NCBI GenBank assembly: GCA_016714225.1
Contig: JADJNS010000006.1
Coordinates: forward strand, 558,001 to 622,000
Direction: 5' to 3'
Source: Archangiaceae bacterium
GTDB lineage: Bacteria; Myxococcota; Myxococcia; Myxococcales; Myxococcaceae
DNA: 64,000 nt
Notes under the pieces: model-generated
The model's database searches: none
Seen by the model: only the letters and a program-made list of their open reading frames with translations
What the model was told of the DNA's origin: nothing
Shown: positions 1 through 8,495 of the stretch, in pieces
Layout of the letters: each line of letters starts with the position of its first letter
How positions within the stretch are numbered: the stretch's first letter is position 1
Position numbers and translations under genes: made by a program

Positions 1-1412
1 CCTTCGTCGGCCACCAGGGCTGGGCGCTCGACGCCGGCGGCCCGGTGGTGCTCGTCGACCCGCTGCTCGAGCCGGGCATCGGCGACGAGCCGCGGCCGTA
101 CCTCGAGCTCTACCCCCCGCGCGACTTTCGCTTCGACCTCGCGCCGCCGGTGGCCGCGGTGCTGCTCACCCACGAGCACCCCGACCATTTTCACCTGCCC
201 AGCCTGGCGAAGCTGCCGCGCGCGGTGCCGATCTGGCTCTCGGCGAACGCCAGCGAGGCGGCGCACCGGGTGATCGCCGAGCTGGGCTTCACCGTTCACC
301 CGTTCGGCCCGGGCGCTCGCCTGGCCACCGCCGGCCTCGAGCTCGTCGCGCTCACCCCGTCGGGCCGCACCCGGATGGACGAGTGGGACGTGGTGCCCTT
401 TCTCGCCCGCGACACCGGCGGGCACGGCTCGTTCTTGAGCACCATCGACCTCTCGCTGACCGAGCGGCTGATCGCCGAGGCGGCGCGCCTTCAGCCCAGG
501 CCCGGGCTGTGGGCGGTACCCGACAACGACATGAACCTGTCGGACCTTCACCTCGCCATGCCCACCGGAGATCGCACCCAGTCGACCGCGCGCGGCTGGC
601 GGGCCCAGCTCGAGCTGCTGCAGCGCGCCTGGGGGCCGGTGCAGGCCGCGCTCGTCTACGGCGGCGGGTTCTCGTTTCCCTCTGAGCTCGACTGGCTCAA
701 CGCCCGCGCCTTCGACTCGAGCCCGCAGGCGATCGCCGCGGTGCTCGGCGAGCCGTGGCACGCGCTGCAGCCCGGTGACGCGGTCGAGATGGTCGGCGGG
801 CTGTTCCGCGGCGGCCGGCAGCGCAGCGAGTGGCTGTCGCCGAAGCCCCTGCTGGAGTGGCCGCGGCACTCGGGCGACGAAGCGCCGGTCGACCCGTTCA
901 CCCGCGTGCCCGAGGGCGCCTTGCTCTCGTCCGAAGAGCAGCTCGAGCTCGAGCGCGCGCTCGACGGCTTCGCGCAGGCGCTCTACGGCGGCCCGGTGTT
1001 CGAGGCGCTGCTCGAGCTCGACCCCGAGAAGGTCGCTCCGGCCCGCGCCGCGGTGGGCTTCGTGGTGCGCGACCTTCACCAGCGCGGCGACCGGGTCACC
1101 TTCGTCTACCAGCCGCGCGCAGCGCGCTTCACCCGCGGCAGCGGCGCCCCGACCGAGCTCGCCGCCTGCATCGAGGCGACCGCGCGCGACGCGCTGCAGG
1201 CGCTCACCGTGCAGCGCACCCCGAGCTACGCGGTGTTCGGGCGCATGCGCTTTCACCAGGCCCGAGGGGCGCACGCGGTGGGGCTCGACATGGCGCTCTA
1301 CGTGTACCTGCACCCGCTGCGGCACCCCGACGCGTTTCTCGCCGCGTACCGGCGCCAGCTCGCTCGCCTGAAGGGCGAGCCGGTGCTTCGCGCCGCGCAG
1401 GGGGCCGCATGA
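1..1412 (+). CDS. MBL-fold metallo-hydrolase, 5' end outside window
   Basis: The frame is already open at base 3, so the true start lies upstream; a GTG at 45 is in frame but sits inside what reads as the first strand of the fold. The metal-binding motif HEHPDH (bases about 171-188) is the HxHxDH signature of metallo-beta-lactamase-fold hydrolases. A further His in a GGHGS stretch and an acidic/His-rich VPDNDMNLSDLH segment are plausible remaining metal ligands. The last 150 or so residues are not typical of the fold and may bind substrate. Its TGA overlaps the ATG of the next gene (ATGA at 1409), so the two are probably translationally coupled and it belongs to the rSAM array. Hydrolysis of an ester, thioester or phosphodiester intermediate is the family-level guess; the substrate is unknown. 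Confidence 0.85.
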   Translation, partial: FVGHQGWALDAGGPVVLVDPLLEPGIGDEPRPYLELYPPRDFRFDLAPPVAAVLLTHEHPDHFHLPSLAKLPRAVPIWLSANASEAAHRVIAELGFTVHPFGPGARLATAGLELVALTPSGRTRMDEWDVVPFLARDTGGHGSFLSTIDLSLTERLIAEAARLQPRPGLWAVPDNDMNLSDLHLAMPTGDRTQSTARGWRAQLELLQRAWGPVQAALVYGGGFSFPSELDWLNARAFDSSPQAIAAVLGEPWHALQPGDAVEMVGGLFRGGRQRSEWLSPKPLLEWPRHSGDEAPVDPFTRVPEGALLSSEEQLELERALDGFAQALYGGPVFEALLELDPEKVAPARAAVGFVVRDLHQRGDRVTFVYQPRAARFTRGSGAPTELAACIEATARDALQALTVQRTPSYAVFGRMRFHQARGAHAVGLDMALYVYLHPLRHPDAFLAAYRRQLARLKGEPVLRAAQGAA

Positions 1413-3082
1413 GCACCCGCCGCGCCGCGCTGGTGTGCATCGACCCGTGGCTCGCCCCGGGCAGCGACTACCGCCCGTTCAACTACAGCGCGCGCAAGGT
1501 GCAGGCGGCGGTGGTGGCCGACCCCGCGCTGGCGCACGTCGAGACCCGGCTGATCGAGTCGTGCGCCGCCGACGCCGACGAGTTCGTGACGCGGCTCACC
1601 GAGTTCGAGCCCGACGTGATCGGCTTCTCGTCGTACGTGTGGTCGTTCGACACCCTCATCGAGATCGGCGAGCGGCTGCGCGAGGTGCTGCCCAACGCCC
1701 GGCGCATCTTCGGCGGCCCCTCGGCGCGCCCCGAGATGTTCAAGCTGCCCCACTTTCAGGGCCGCACCTCTGCGGTCGACGCGCTGGTGGTGGGCGAGGG
1801 CGAAGAGGTGTTTCGCGAGATCTGCGGGCTGGCCGACGGCGCGAAGCTCGACGCGGTCGCGGGCCTGCAGCTGCCGGTCGGGGCGTCGAGCTTCCGGCCC
1901 ACCGCTGTTCGCGCGCTGCCCGACCTCTCGACGCTCGCCTCGCCCTACGCGCTCGGGCTGGTGCCCCAGGGCTCGTCGGCGCACGTCGAGTCGTTTCGCG
2001 GCTGCCCGCTCTCGTGCAGCTTCTGCCAGTGGGGCGACGAGCGCGACTCGAGCCGGGTGTTCCCCGAAGCGGTGCTGCGCCGCGAGCTCGCGGCGATCTC
2101 GGCGCAGGGGCTCTCGGGCGTGTACCTCGTCGACGCGGCGCTGAACCTGAGCGCCCGCGCGTTCAAGAACCTCGACGCGGCGCTGCGCGACTCGGCGCTG
2201 TGGGGCAAGGCGCGGCTGCGCACCGAGGTGTACCCGGCCAACATGACCGACGCGCACCTGCGCTTTCTCGCAGAAGCGCGCGGCGAGGCGGTGGGCATCG
2301 GGCTGCAGTCGTTCGACGAGCAGGTGCTCGAAGGGGTCGAGCGGCCGTTCGATGCGCGGCGGTTCGAGCGGGTGGTGCACGACGTCGCGGCGGTGGTGCC
2401 CGAGACCACGGTCGAGATCATCTTGGGGTTGCCGGGCGACCACCCCGACAACTTCAAGCGCACCCTCGAGCGCGCCCGCAAGCTGCCCACCGAGATTCGG
2501 GTGTTCCGCTGCCTGGTGCTGCCCGGCGCGCTGATGAGCCGCGCGCCGCCGCACTTCGAGCTGAAGTACGACCCGGTGACGCTCGAGATGCAGTCGTGCC
2601 TCGGCTGGCCGGGCGACGCCATCGAGCGCACCGCGCGCTGGGTCGAAGACGAGGCGGTGCGCGCGGGCGGCGAGCGCAACGGCCAGGCGATCTGGCGCTT
2701 CCCCCGGCCGGGGTCGGGGCCGGTGGGCTGGCGGCAGCGCGCCGGCGACGCGGCGCCCGAGGTCTCGACCGCCCCGGCGGTGCCGGCCGACCTGGTCGCG
2801 GCCATCGGCTCGGCGGTGCGCGGCGGCAGCGACGCCCAGTGGGAGCTCGGCGCGCTCGAGGCGCGGCCCGGCGGCGGCTGGGGGCTCGAGCTGAAGGCGG
2901 GCGGGGCGCCGCTGCGGGTGTTCGTCGATCGCGAGCGGCCCGGCGCGCAGAGCTTTCGGGTGCTCAGCGGCTTCGCGTTCAGCTACTCGAACGAGCCGCG
3001 CGCGCCGAGCGCCGCCGAGCTCAAGCTGCTCGAGCGGGTGTTCGCCAGGCTGGCCACCGCCCTCGGCGGTGCGCAGCAGTGA
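1409..3082 (+). CDS. B12-binding domain radical SAM protein
   Basis: A 557-residue protein. The N-terminal 140 residues read as a cobalamin-binding Rossmann domain (FEPDVIGFSSYVWSF, then FGGPSARPEMF and VGEGEE). The rSAM cluster motif is C199-PLS-C203-SF-C206, followed by IGLQSFDEQ and GLPGD, typical of the B12-rSAM group that methylates or rearranges unactivated carbons. The last 90 residues form an extra domain ending near FAFSYSNEP that recurs in other proteins here. The protein is closely similar along its whole length to the product of 13846-15465 (shared CIDPWL, RPFNY, FGGPSARPEMF and FRGCPLSC blocks), so these are paralogues. It starts at an ATG overlapping the preceding stop, and its own TGA overlaps the next GTG, so three genes form a coupled run. 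Confidence 0.9.
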   Translation: MSTRRAALVCIDPWLAPGSDYRPFNYSARKVQAAVVADPALAHVETRLIESCAADADEFVTRLTEFEPDVIGFSSYVWSFDTLIEIGERLREVLPNARRIFGGPSARPEMFKLPHFQGRTSAVDALVVGEGEEVFREICGLADGAKLDAVAGLQLPVGASSFRPTAVRALPDLSTLASPYALGLVPQGSSAHVESFRGCPLSCSFCQWGDERDSSRVFPEAVLRRELAAISAQGLSGVYLVDAALNLSARAFKNLDAALRDSALWGKARLRTEVYPANMTDAHLRFLAEARGEAVGIGLQSFDEQVLEGVERPFDARRFERVVHDVAAVVPETTVEIILGLPGDHPDNFKRTLERARKLPTEIRVFRCLVLPGALMSRAPPHFELKYDPVTLEMQSCLGWPGDAIERTARWVEDEAVRAGGERNGQAIWRFPRPGSGPVGWRQRAGDAAPEVSTAPAVPADLVAAIGSAVRGGSDAQWELGALEARPGGGWGLELKAGGAPLRVFVDRERPGAQSFRVLSGFAFSYSNEPRAPSAAELKLLERVFARLATALGGAQQ

Positions 3083-4110
3083 GCGCGGCGGTGAGCCGTA
3101 CGCTCGAGCCGGTGGTCGCCGAGCTGTTGAGGCCGCTGCTCGAGGCGGCCCCACGCCCCGACGCGTGGAAGCTCGTGGAGTGGGACTGCGAGCAGGGCAT
3201 CTGCGTGAGCCTCGAGCGGCGCGGCGCGGTGCTGCTCGTCGAGCTCGAGCCCCGCGACGACGCCCGGCCCTGCAGCGCCCGCACCGCCCGCTTCAACGTC
3301 TGCGCGCGGTACCGGTTCTCGAACGAGCCGCTCGACGCGGCGGCCCGCTCGGCGGTGAGCGCGCTCACCGCGCTGGTGGCGGCGCGCGAGGTTGCGTTGT
3401 CGGGGCTCGAGCGGCCGCCGCCCGAAGCGCGCGCCGAGGTGCGCGAGGTGCGCGTCGACCGGGTGCTGATGCGCGAGGGTCGCGGGCAGTACTACCTGAA
3501 CGCCTACGCCGGCTGCATGATCGGCTGCCCCTACTGCTACGTGGCGAAGCGCGGAGACCTCTCGCGCGCGCTGCAGGGCCTGGCGCCGCGCCCCTGGGGC
3601 CGCTGGGTCGACGTGAAGGTGAACGCCGCCGAGGTGCTCGCGCGCGAGGTGCAGGCGCTGCCCCCCGGCCAGGTGCGAATGAGCCCGATTCTCACCGACC
3701 CCTACCAGCCGCTCGAGCGCCGCTACCGGGTGACCCGCGCCTGCCTCGAGGTGTTGCTGAAGGCCGGCTTCGAGCCGATGCTGCTCACCCGCTCGCGGCT
3801 GATCGAAGACGACGTCGAGCTGCTGGCGCGCTTCCCCACTGCGCTGGTGGGCATCTCGATACCCACCGACGACGACGCGGTGCGGGCACGCTTCGAGCCG
3901 GGCGCCGATGCCATCGACGAGCGGCTCGCCGCGCTCGAGCGGTGCAGCAAGGCCGGCGTGTTCACCTTCGCGGTGGTGCAGCCCACGCTGCCGATGAACC
4001 CGGCGCGGCTGGTCGAGCGGCTCTCGCCGTGGGTGAAGGCGGTGCGCATCGACCGCATGCACGAGCTCGAGCAGGCGCGCCCGCTGTATGAGGCGGCGGG
4101 GTGCGTCTAG
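3079..4110 (+). CDS. SPL-like radical SAM protein ending at an in-frame TAG
   Basis: GTG start overlapping the previous stop; 343 residues. Residues 1-115 are an accessory domain similar to the C-terminal domain of the 1409 product (RYRFSNEP beside FAFSYSNEP). The rSAM part begins at about 138 with C146-MIG-C150-PY-C153, then WGRWVDVKVNAAEVL, SPILTDPYQP and a GISIPTDDD segment. These are features of the spore-photoproduct-lyase-like rSAM family. The frame stops at TAG 4108-4110, but the same frame stays open and protein-like to a TGA at 4234, so the normal product was probably 385 residues. The truncation removes only the extreme C-terminus, so activity may survive. Substrate unknown; coupling to a B12-rSAM gene suggests the same pathway. 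Confidence 0.85.
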   Translation: MSAAVSRTLEPVVAELLRPLLEAAPRPDAWKLVEWDCEQGICVSLERRGAVLLVELEPRDDARPCSARTARFNVCARYRFSNEPLDAAARSAVSALTALVAAREVALSGLERPPPEARAEVREVRVDRVLMREGRGQYYLNAYAGCMIGCPYCYVAKRGDLSRALQGLAPRPWGRWVDVKVNAAEVLAREVQALPPGQVRMSPILTDPYQPLERRYRVTRACLEVLLKAGFEPMLLTRSRLIEDDVELLARFPTALVGISIPTDDDAVRARFEPGADAIDERLAALERCSKAGVFTFAVVQPTLPMNPARLVERLSPWVKAVRIDRMHELEQARPLYEAAGCV

Positions 4111-4236
4111 GCGCTGAGCGACGGCTTCGCCGCGGCCACGCTCTCGGCGCTGCGCCAGGGCTTCGCCGCGCGCGGGGTGGCGGTCGACGACGGCGATGAC
4201 CTCGCCGGCCTGGCGCGCAAGCTCATGGGACGGTGA
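4108..4236 (+). other. In-frame amber codon and orphaned C-terminal tail of the SPL-like gene
   Basis: TAG at 4108-4110 is followed in the same frame by 41 sense codons (reading ALSDGFAAATLSAL and on to LARKLMGR) and a TGA at 4234-4236. The tail keeps the GC-rich third positions of real coding sequence. The simplest reading is one substitution or base-call error that cut off the C-terminus. Amber readthrough is possible but nothing else here supports it. Confidence 0.6.
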
Positions 4237-4266
4237 GCTCGAGTCGTGCGACACTGAGGCCCACGG

Positions 4267-6045
4267 GTGTCGGCGCTCCTCGAACGTGAAGGCAAGGCGG
4301 TGGGCAGCCCCCTGCTCTCAGGGCTGCGCGCGGCGGGCCCGGTACCCGCGGCGGTCGAGACGTTCGATCGCCTCTTCGGGGGCCCCGAGCTGGGCTGCGA
4401 CGACTTCGAGCACTCGATGCACGCCGGGGCGCAGCTCGACGTGTGGCGGCTGACCTATTACTTCGACGTCGCGCGCCGCGGAGATCGCCTCGGCCACGAC
4501 GTGGGCCGCGCCTTCGTGCGGCTGTGCGCCGAGCTCGGGGTGCCGCTGAACGCCGCGCTCGAGCAGCTGTTCACGGTGAAGCTGCCGCGGCGCGAAGAGG
4601 TGCTGCAGGTGGTGACCGGCGTCGACGGCGATGCCGCGGGCGGGCGCGGCGCGGTGGCGAAGTACTACGCGGTGTTCCGCCGAGACGCGGAAGCCAGCGT
4701 GCGCGAGGTGCTCGAGGCGGCGGCGATCGACGCGCTGCCCCCGAACGTCGACCTGTCGCGCGTCTACATCTTGGGCGTCGAGCTCGACCGCACCGGGGTC
4801 GCCGACGTGAAGCTCTACTACCAGCTCGAGCGCGAGCGGCTGCCGCGGGTGGTGGCGAACTTCGCCGAGCTCGCTCCGCTGATGGCGAGCACCCGCTCGG
4901 TGGTGTTTCAGCAGTGCCTCAAGGCGCCGCAGAAGCGGCAGCTGTACCTGCACTTCGACTCGCACCGGGCGCTGGGCGCGTGGGTCGAGCAGCGCCCGGC
5001 GCTCAAGCCGATGCTCGCGCGCGGCGCCGAGGTGAGCCGCGGGCTCACCGGCGCCGAGCTGCAGCCGTGGATCATCGCGTTTCGCATGAGCGGCCCGCGC
5101 GTCGAGCTCGATCGCTCGAACCTCTATTTTCACCTGCGGCCGGTGCCGGGCGCCCAGGCTCCGGCGGTGAAGCGGCAGGCCCAGGGCCCGCTCGAGTGGA
5201 TGCAGCGGGGCGACGTGGTCACCGACTACACCCTGGTGCCCTACCAGCCGGTGGCGCAGCTCGACGGCAAGCTGCGCTCGGTGAACGCGCTCGCCGAGAC
5301 CTTCGCGTTCGAGGGCGTCGAGCCCGAGGGCCGCGCGCTGATCGAGCTGTTGCGAACCGGGCTGGGGCCGTTTCGCACGGTGTGGGGTGTGAAGGTGAAG
5401 CCGCCCGCGCAGGTGGCCGGCTGGGAGCTGTACTTCTACGACCAGCAGCGCGTGCACGCCGACCTCAGCGTCGAGCAGGTGAAACAGCTCGTCGCCCCGG
5501 CGCTGACCATCGGCGCCGACGTGCCGCCCGACGTGCCGTGGCACATGTTCAGCGTCGAGCTGGGCGTGCCGCACCTGCGCGAGCGCAAGCCCGCCGCGGT
5601 CGACCTCTACGTCTCGAACAACCCGTTCGTGAAGGGCACCGACCGCAGCTACAAGGTGACCGGCTCGACGATGGAGCTCGAGAACGTCTACAGCTTTCAC
5701 CACCCGCAGACCGACGTCGACGAGTGGCTGTACCGGCTCTCGCGCGGCGTGCACTGGGACAGCAAGCGGGTGCCGCTGTCGGCGCTGGTGCCGCCCGAGC
5801 TGTTCTCGGTGGGCCACCTCTGCGTGGCGAACAAGCGGCGCGCCGACGCGCTGTACTTCTCGCGGCTGACCCACGGGCAGCTGCTGTTCGCGCTGAAGTT
5901 CTACGGGGTGAGCGGTGCGCTGCCCGAGTACCTCGCCGCGGCGGGCCCGCGCTTCGAGCACCTGCTGTGGGACATCGGCGTCGACTTCGTGGCCCGCGAG
6001 GGCGGGGTGCAGTTCACCAAGGTGGGGGTCTATGGGTCCTTCTAA
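4267..6045 (+). CDS. Hypothetical protein, 592 residues, probable internal duplication
   Basis: GTG start, 592 residues, soluble, with no signal peptide or membrane segment. I recognise no family with confidence. Two halves look related. Each has a strand-like block after VEL (VADVKLYYQL; PAAVDLYVSNN), followed by a block with a Cys, basic residues and an LY pair (CLKAPQKRQLYLHF; CVANKRRADALYF). Repeated K/D-L-Y-Y/V and ELYFY strands are faintly reminiscent of ABBA-fold aromatic prenyltransferases. That would suit a locus with UbiA and terpene-cyclase genes, but it is only a weak impression. It lies 30 bases after the SPL-like gene's extended frame and overlaps the following rSAM gene by 14 bases, so it is co-transcribed with rSAM enzymes on both sides. 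Confidence 0.75.
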   Translation: MSALLEREGKAVGSPLLSGLRAAGPVPAAVETFDRLFGGPELGCDDFEHSMHAGAQLDVWRLTYYFDVARRGDRLGHDVGRAFVRLCAELGVPLNAALEQLFTVKLPRREEVLQVVTGVDGDAAGGRGAVAKYYAVFRRDAEASVREVLEAAAIDALPPNVDLSRVYILGVELDRTGVADVKLYYQLERERLPRVVANFAELAPLMASTRSVVFQQCLKAPQKRQLYLHFDSHRALGAWVEQRPALKPMLARGAEVSRGLTGAELQPWIIAFRMSGPRVELDRSNLYFHLRPVPGAQAPAVKRQAQGPLEWMQRGDVVTDYTLVPYQPVAQLDGKLRSVNALAETFAFEGVEPEGRALIELLRTGLGPFRTVWGVKVKPPAQVAGWELYFYDQQRVHADLSVEQVKQLVAPALTIGADVPPDVPWHMFSVELGVPHLRERKPAAVDLYVSNNPFVKGTDRSYKVTGSTMELENVYSFHHPQTDVDEWLYRLSRGVHWDSKRVPLSALVPPELFSVGHLCVANKRRADALYFSRLTHGQLLFALKFYGVSGALPEYLAAAGPRFEHLLWDIGVDFVAREGGVQFTKVGVYGSF

Positions 6046-7009
6046 GCTCCCCCAGGCGGTGGTCGCGCAGCGGCCCGACCTGATCCCCGAAGACTGGTCC
6101 GAGACGCACACCCTGCTGGCGACGTTCGGTTTTCACTGCAACCTGGCCTGCACCTTCTGCATGGTCGAAGACGTGCTCGGGGTGTACCGCGGCGCCGACC
6201 TGAAGGCGTTTCGCGCGTTTCTCGAGAACCCCACCGCGATGCGCGACATTCGCCGGGTGTCGCTCTCGGGCGGCGAGGCGACGATGGAGAAAGAGCTGGT
6301 CGAGTACGTGCGGCTGGCGCGCCGGGCCCCGGGGGTCGAGCACGTTCGGGTGCAGACCAACGCCACGCGGCTGGCGAACCCGGCGCTGCTGGGGCAGCTC
6401 ATCGCCGAGGGCGTCGACGAGTTCTTCGTCTCGATTCACGGGCACGACGCGGCGCTGTGCGACGCGCTCACCCAGCGGCCCGGCTCGTTCAAGGCGATCA
6501 TGGCGGGCATCGAGGCGATCGCGAAGGCGGGCGCGACGCTGCTCACCAACACGGTGATCGTCGCGCAGAACCACACCCACCTCGCCGACATCGTCGAGGT
6601 GGTGGCGCCGTTCAAGCCGCGCACCGCCGACCTCTGGAACCTGTGGCCCCGCATCGACGCCGACGACACCCGCGGCTCGTTCGTGCGGGTGAGTGAGTCG
6701 CTGCCGGGGGTGGTGAAGGCGCTCGAGGCGTGCGAGCGGCACGGCATCACCCCGGTGCTGAAGTGGTTCCCCCACTGCCTGCTGGGCCGCTTCGCGAAGT
6801 ACCACGACGACAGTCAGCCCACGGTGCTGGTCGAGCAGCAGTTCTGGGAGAAAGCGCCGCGCTTCGCGTGCCTCTACCAGGGCATCTGCGAGCACTCGCC
6901 CAAGGCCTGCGCGGGGCTCACCCACGCGTACGTGAAGCGCTACGGCTGGGAGCAAGACCTGCTGCAGCCGAAGCGGTCCGCTGAGCCGCGCAAGCCGAGC
7001 CGCCTGTAG
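6032..7009 (+). CDS. Radical SAM protein with cysteine-rich C-terminus
   Basis: ATG at 6032, inside the last codons of the previous gene; 325 residues. The motif C36-NLA-C40-TF-C43 in FGFHCNLACTFC binds the [4Fe-4S] cluster and SAM. The usual GGEPT is GGEAT here (LSGGEATMEKE), followed by QTNATRL and VSIHGHDA. The C-terminal part has a loose Cys set (PHC, FAC, GIC, KAC) before a YVKRYGWE tail, suggesting an auxiliary cluster domain like that of SPASM or twitch enzymes. The same tail pattern is found in most single-domain rSAMs of this window, so these are paralogues. It is the last gene of the first plus-strand run, followed by a strong hairpin. Substrate unknown. Confidence 0.9.
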   Translation: MGPSKLPQAVVAQRPDLIPEDWSETHTLLATFGFHCNLACTFCMVEDVLGVYRGADLKAFRAFLENPTAMRDIRRVSLSGGEATMEKELVEYVRLARRAPGVEHVRVQTNATRLANPALLGQLIAEGVDEFFVSIHGHDAALCDALTQRPGSFKAIMAGIEAIAKAGATLLTNTVIVAQNHTHLADIVEVVAPFKPRTADLWNLWPRIDADDTRGSFVRVSESLPGVVKALEACERHGITPVLKWFPHCLLGRFAKYHDDSQPTVLVEQQFWEKAPRFACLYQGICEHSPKACAGLTHAYVKRYGWEQDLLQPKRSAEPRKPSRL

Positions 7010-7017
7010 ACGCGCCT

Positions 7018-7038
7018 CCCTCTCCCCCAGGGAGAGGG
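7018..7038. terminator. Perfect 9-bp hairpin between convergent genes
   Basis: CCCTCTCCC (7018-7026), a loop of CCA, then GGGAGAGGG (7030-7038). It lies between the stop of the rSAM gene on the plus strand and the stop of the amidohydrolase gene on the minus strand, where a bidirectional terminator is expected. There is no U tract, so it could equally be a REP-type palindrome; a further GGGTGAGGGG follows. Confidence 0.5.
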
Positions 7039-7069
7039 AACGAGGGTGAGGGGAGCGAGCCCAAGCCGC

Positions 7070-8218
7070 TCACCCGATGCGCAAGCGCGACAGCACATGC
7101 CGAGGCCGGCGAGGCGGCCGAGAGGTATCGACCACCCGACCGTTGACCACCACCAGCAGCGGGGTCTGCAGCACCTCGGGGCGCTCGCGAGGGTCGTCGC
7201 TCACCACCACCAGGCTCGACTCCGAGCGCTCGGGCACGCCGAGAAACGCGCGCGCGGCGGTAGTGCCGGCGGCGAAGGCGGCCGCGCGCGACAACCCGGC
7301 GTCGGTGAGCTCGTCGAGCTCGTCGCTCACCAGCACCTGCGGGTGCCAGTCGGTGCCGGCGAGCACCTGCACCCCCAGCTGCTCGGCCCGGGGCAGCAGC
7401 ACGCGCAGCTTCGCCAGCGAGCGCGAGATCCACATTGCACGCTCTGCGCCGCCGTGCGCCACCGCGCTGGCATGCATCTCTCCGGCGATGCCGAGCAGCG
7501 GCACCCAGGCGATGCCGCGCGCGCGCAGCTGCTCGAGGTCGGCCTCTTCGAGCCCCCAGCCGTGCTCGAGGGAGTCGCAGCCGGCGGCGATCGCCGAGCG
7601 GCAGCCGCCCGGGGTGAACGCGTGGGCCGCGACGCGCGCGCCGCGGCGGTGCACCTCGGCCACCAGCTGCGCGAACGGCTCGGGCGCATACGAGACCGGG
7701 TCGGTTTCCGAGAACGCGGTGTCTTCGCGGCCGCCGAAGTCGTGTGACCAGTCGGCGAAGACCTTCACCCACTTCGCGCCGCGCTCGATCGAGGCGACCG
7801 CGCGCGGCAGCAGGTTCTCGTCGGTGGTGGCGGGGAAGGGGAAGTATGCGTGCGGCGCGAGCAGGGTGCCGCAGGCCTGCACCGAGGGCAGGCCCGGCAC
7901 CTCGGGCTGTGAGGCCGCCGAGTCGTGCGCGCCGCCCATCTCGCGCACCAGCGTGACCGCGTTCGCGGCGTACTCGGCCCGGCGCTCGCGCATCCACCTG
8001 GCGAAGTCGATGGTCTGGTTCGGCGGGTGCGGCCAGCAGGTGTGCGCGTGCAGATCGACCAGGCCCGAGAACGCGAAGGCGGTCGCGGGGAGCGCGAGCT
8101 TCTGCACCTCGCCGGGCGGGGCCGTCTCGAGCACGCGGCCGTCGCCGGTGAGGAAGAGCTCGACCGGCTGGGCTGGGCCGGGGAAGCGCCGGACGCGAAG
8201 AGAGCGACAGGGGCTCAA
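7070..8218 (-). CDS. Amidohydrolase family protein (metal-dependent, TIM-barrel)
   Basis: The product has the ordered metal-site motifs of amidohydrolases: an HxH in VDLHAHT, a Lys in WVKVFADWS, a His in RVAAHAF, a His in DSLEHGWG and an Asp in LAGTDWHP. This spacing fits imidazolonepropionase-like or prolidase-like members that hydrolyse amide or ring C-N bonds. The frame stays open to 8350, but that extension runs into a dispersed repeat, so I place the start at the TTG at 8218, just before the first family-like strands; this start is uncertain. No signal peptide at that start. It is convergent with the upstream rSAM gene and is separated from the PhyH gene by the repeat. Expected length 380-400 residues; observed 382. 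Confidence 0.8.
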   Translation of the reverse strand: MSPCRSLRVRRFPGPAQPVELFLTGDGRVLETAPPGEVQKLALPATAFAFSGLVDLHAHTCWPHPPNQTIDFARWMRERRAEYAANAVTLVREMGGAHDSAASQPEVPGLPSVQACGTLLAPHAYFPFPATTDENLLPRAVASIERGAKWVKVFADWSHDFGGREDTAFSETDPVSYAPEPFAQLVAEVHRRGARVAAHAFTPGGCRSAIAAGCDSLEHGWGLEEADLEQLRARGIAWVPLLGIAGEMHASAVAHGGAERAMWISRSLAKLRVLLPRAEQLGVQVLAGTDWHPQVLVSDELDELTDAGLSRAAAFAAGTTAARAFLGVPERSESSLVVVSDDPRERPEVLQTPLLVVVNGRVVDTSRPPRRPRHVLSRLRIG

Positions 8219-8221
8219 GCG

Positions 8222-8480
8222 CGGTTCACCCTGAAACGAGACCGGGCAGGGTGAGCCACGTCGAACCCTGACGTCGCCGCGACGAAGACACATCGCCGCC
8301 CGCTCCAGGCTTCGAGCGGCACCGGCGTGGGTACGTCTACGATGGAGCATGCGCCGCTCGAGCCTTCGACCCGCGATGGCAGGGTTCGACGTGGCTCACC
8401 CTGCTCGGTTTCGCTTGCCGCGCGCCGCCCAGGCTCCGCACGCGGGGGCTCGTTCGACTGGGCGCTGCGCGCAGCGCTCA
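8222..8480. repeat. Dispersed palindromic repeat, copy 1 (diverged)
   Basis: The block TACGATGGAGCATG (about 8337-8350), the following AGCCTTCGACC and the GCAGGGTTCGACGTGGCTCACC stretch match the copies at 38.3 kb and (reverse strand) 22.1 kb. Flanking TTCACCCTG and CTCACCCTG half-sites are also shared. It fills the gap between the amidohydrolase and PhyH genes. Boundaries are approximate. Confidence 0.6.
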
Positions 8481-8495
8481 GAAAGGCCGCCGGCC

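Noticed and set aside
1298..3154. Long open frames on the minus strand opposite the B12-rSAM gene and many similar cases
   Set aside because: They are Arg-, Ala- and His-rich antisense shadows produced by the high GC content, without family motifs.
7018..7038. A CRISPR repeat or attachment site
   Set aside because: Only a single palindrome is present, with no spacer array; terminator or REP-type palindrome is enough.
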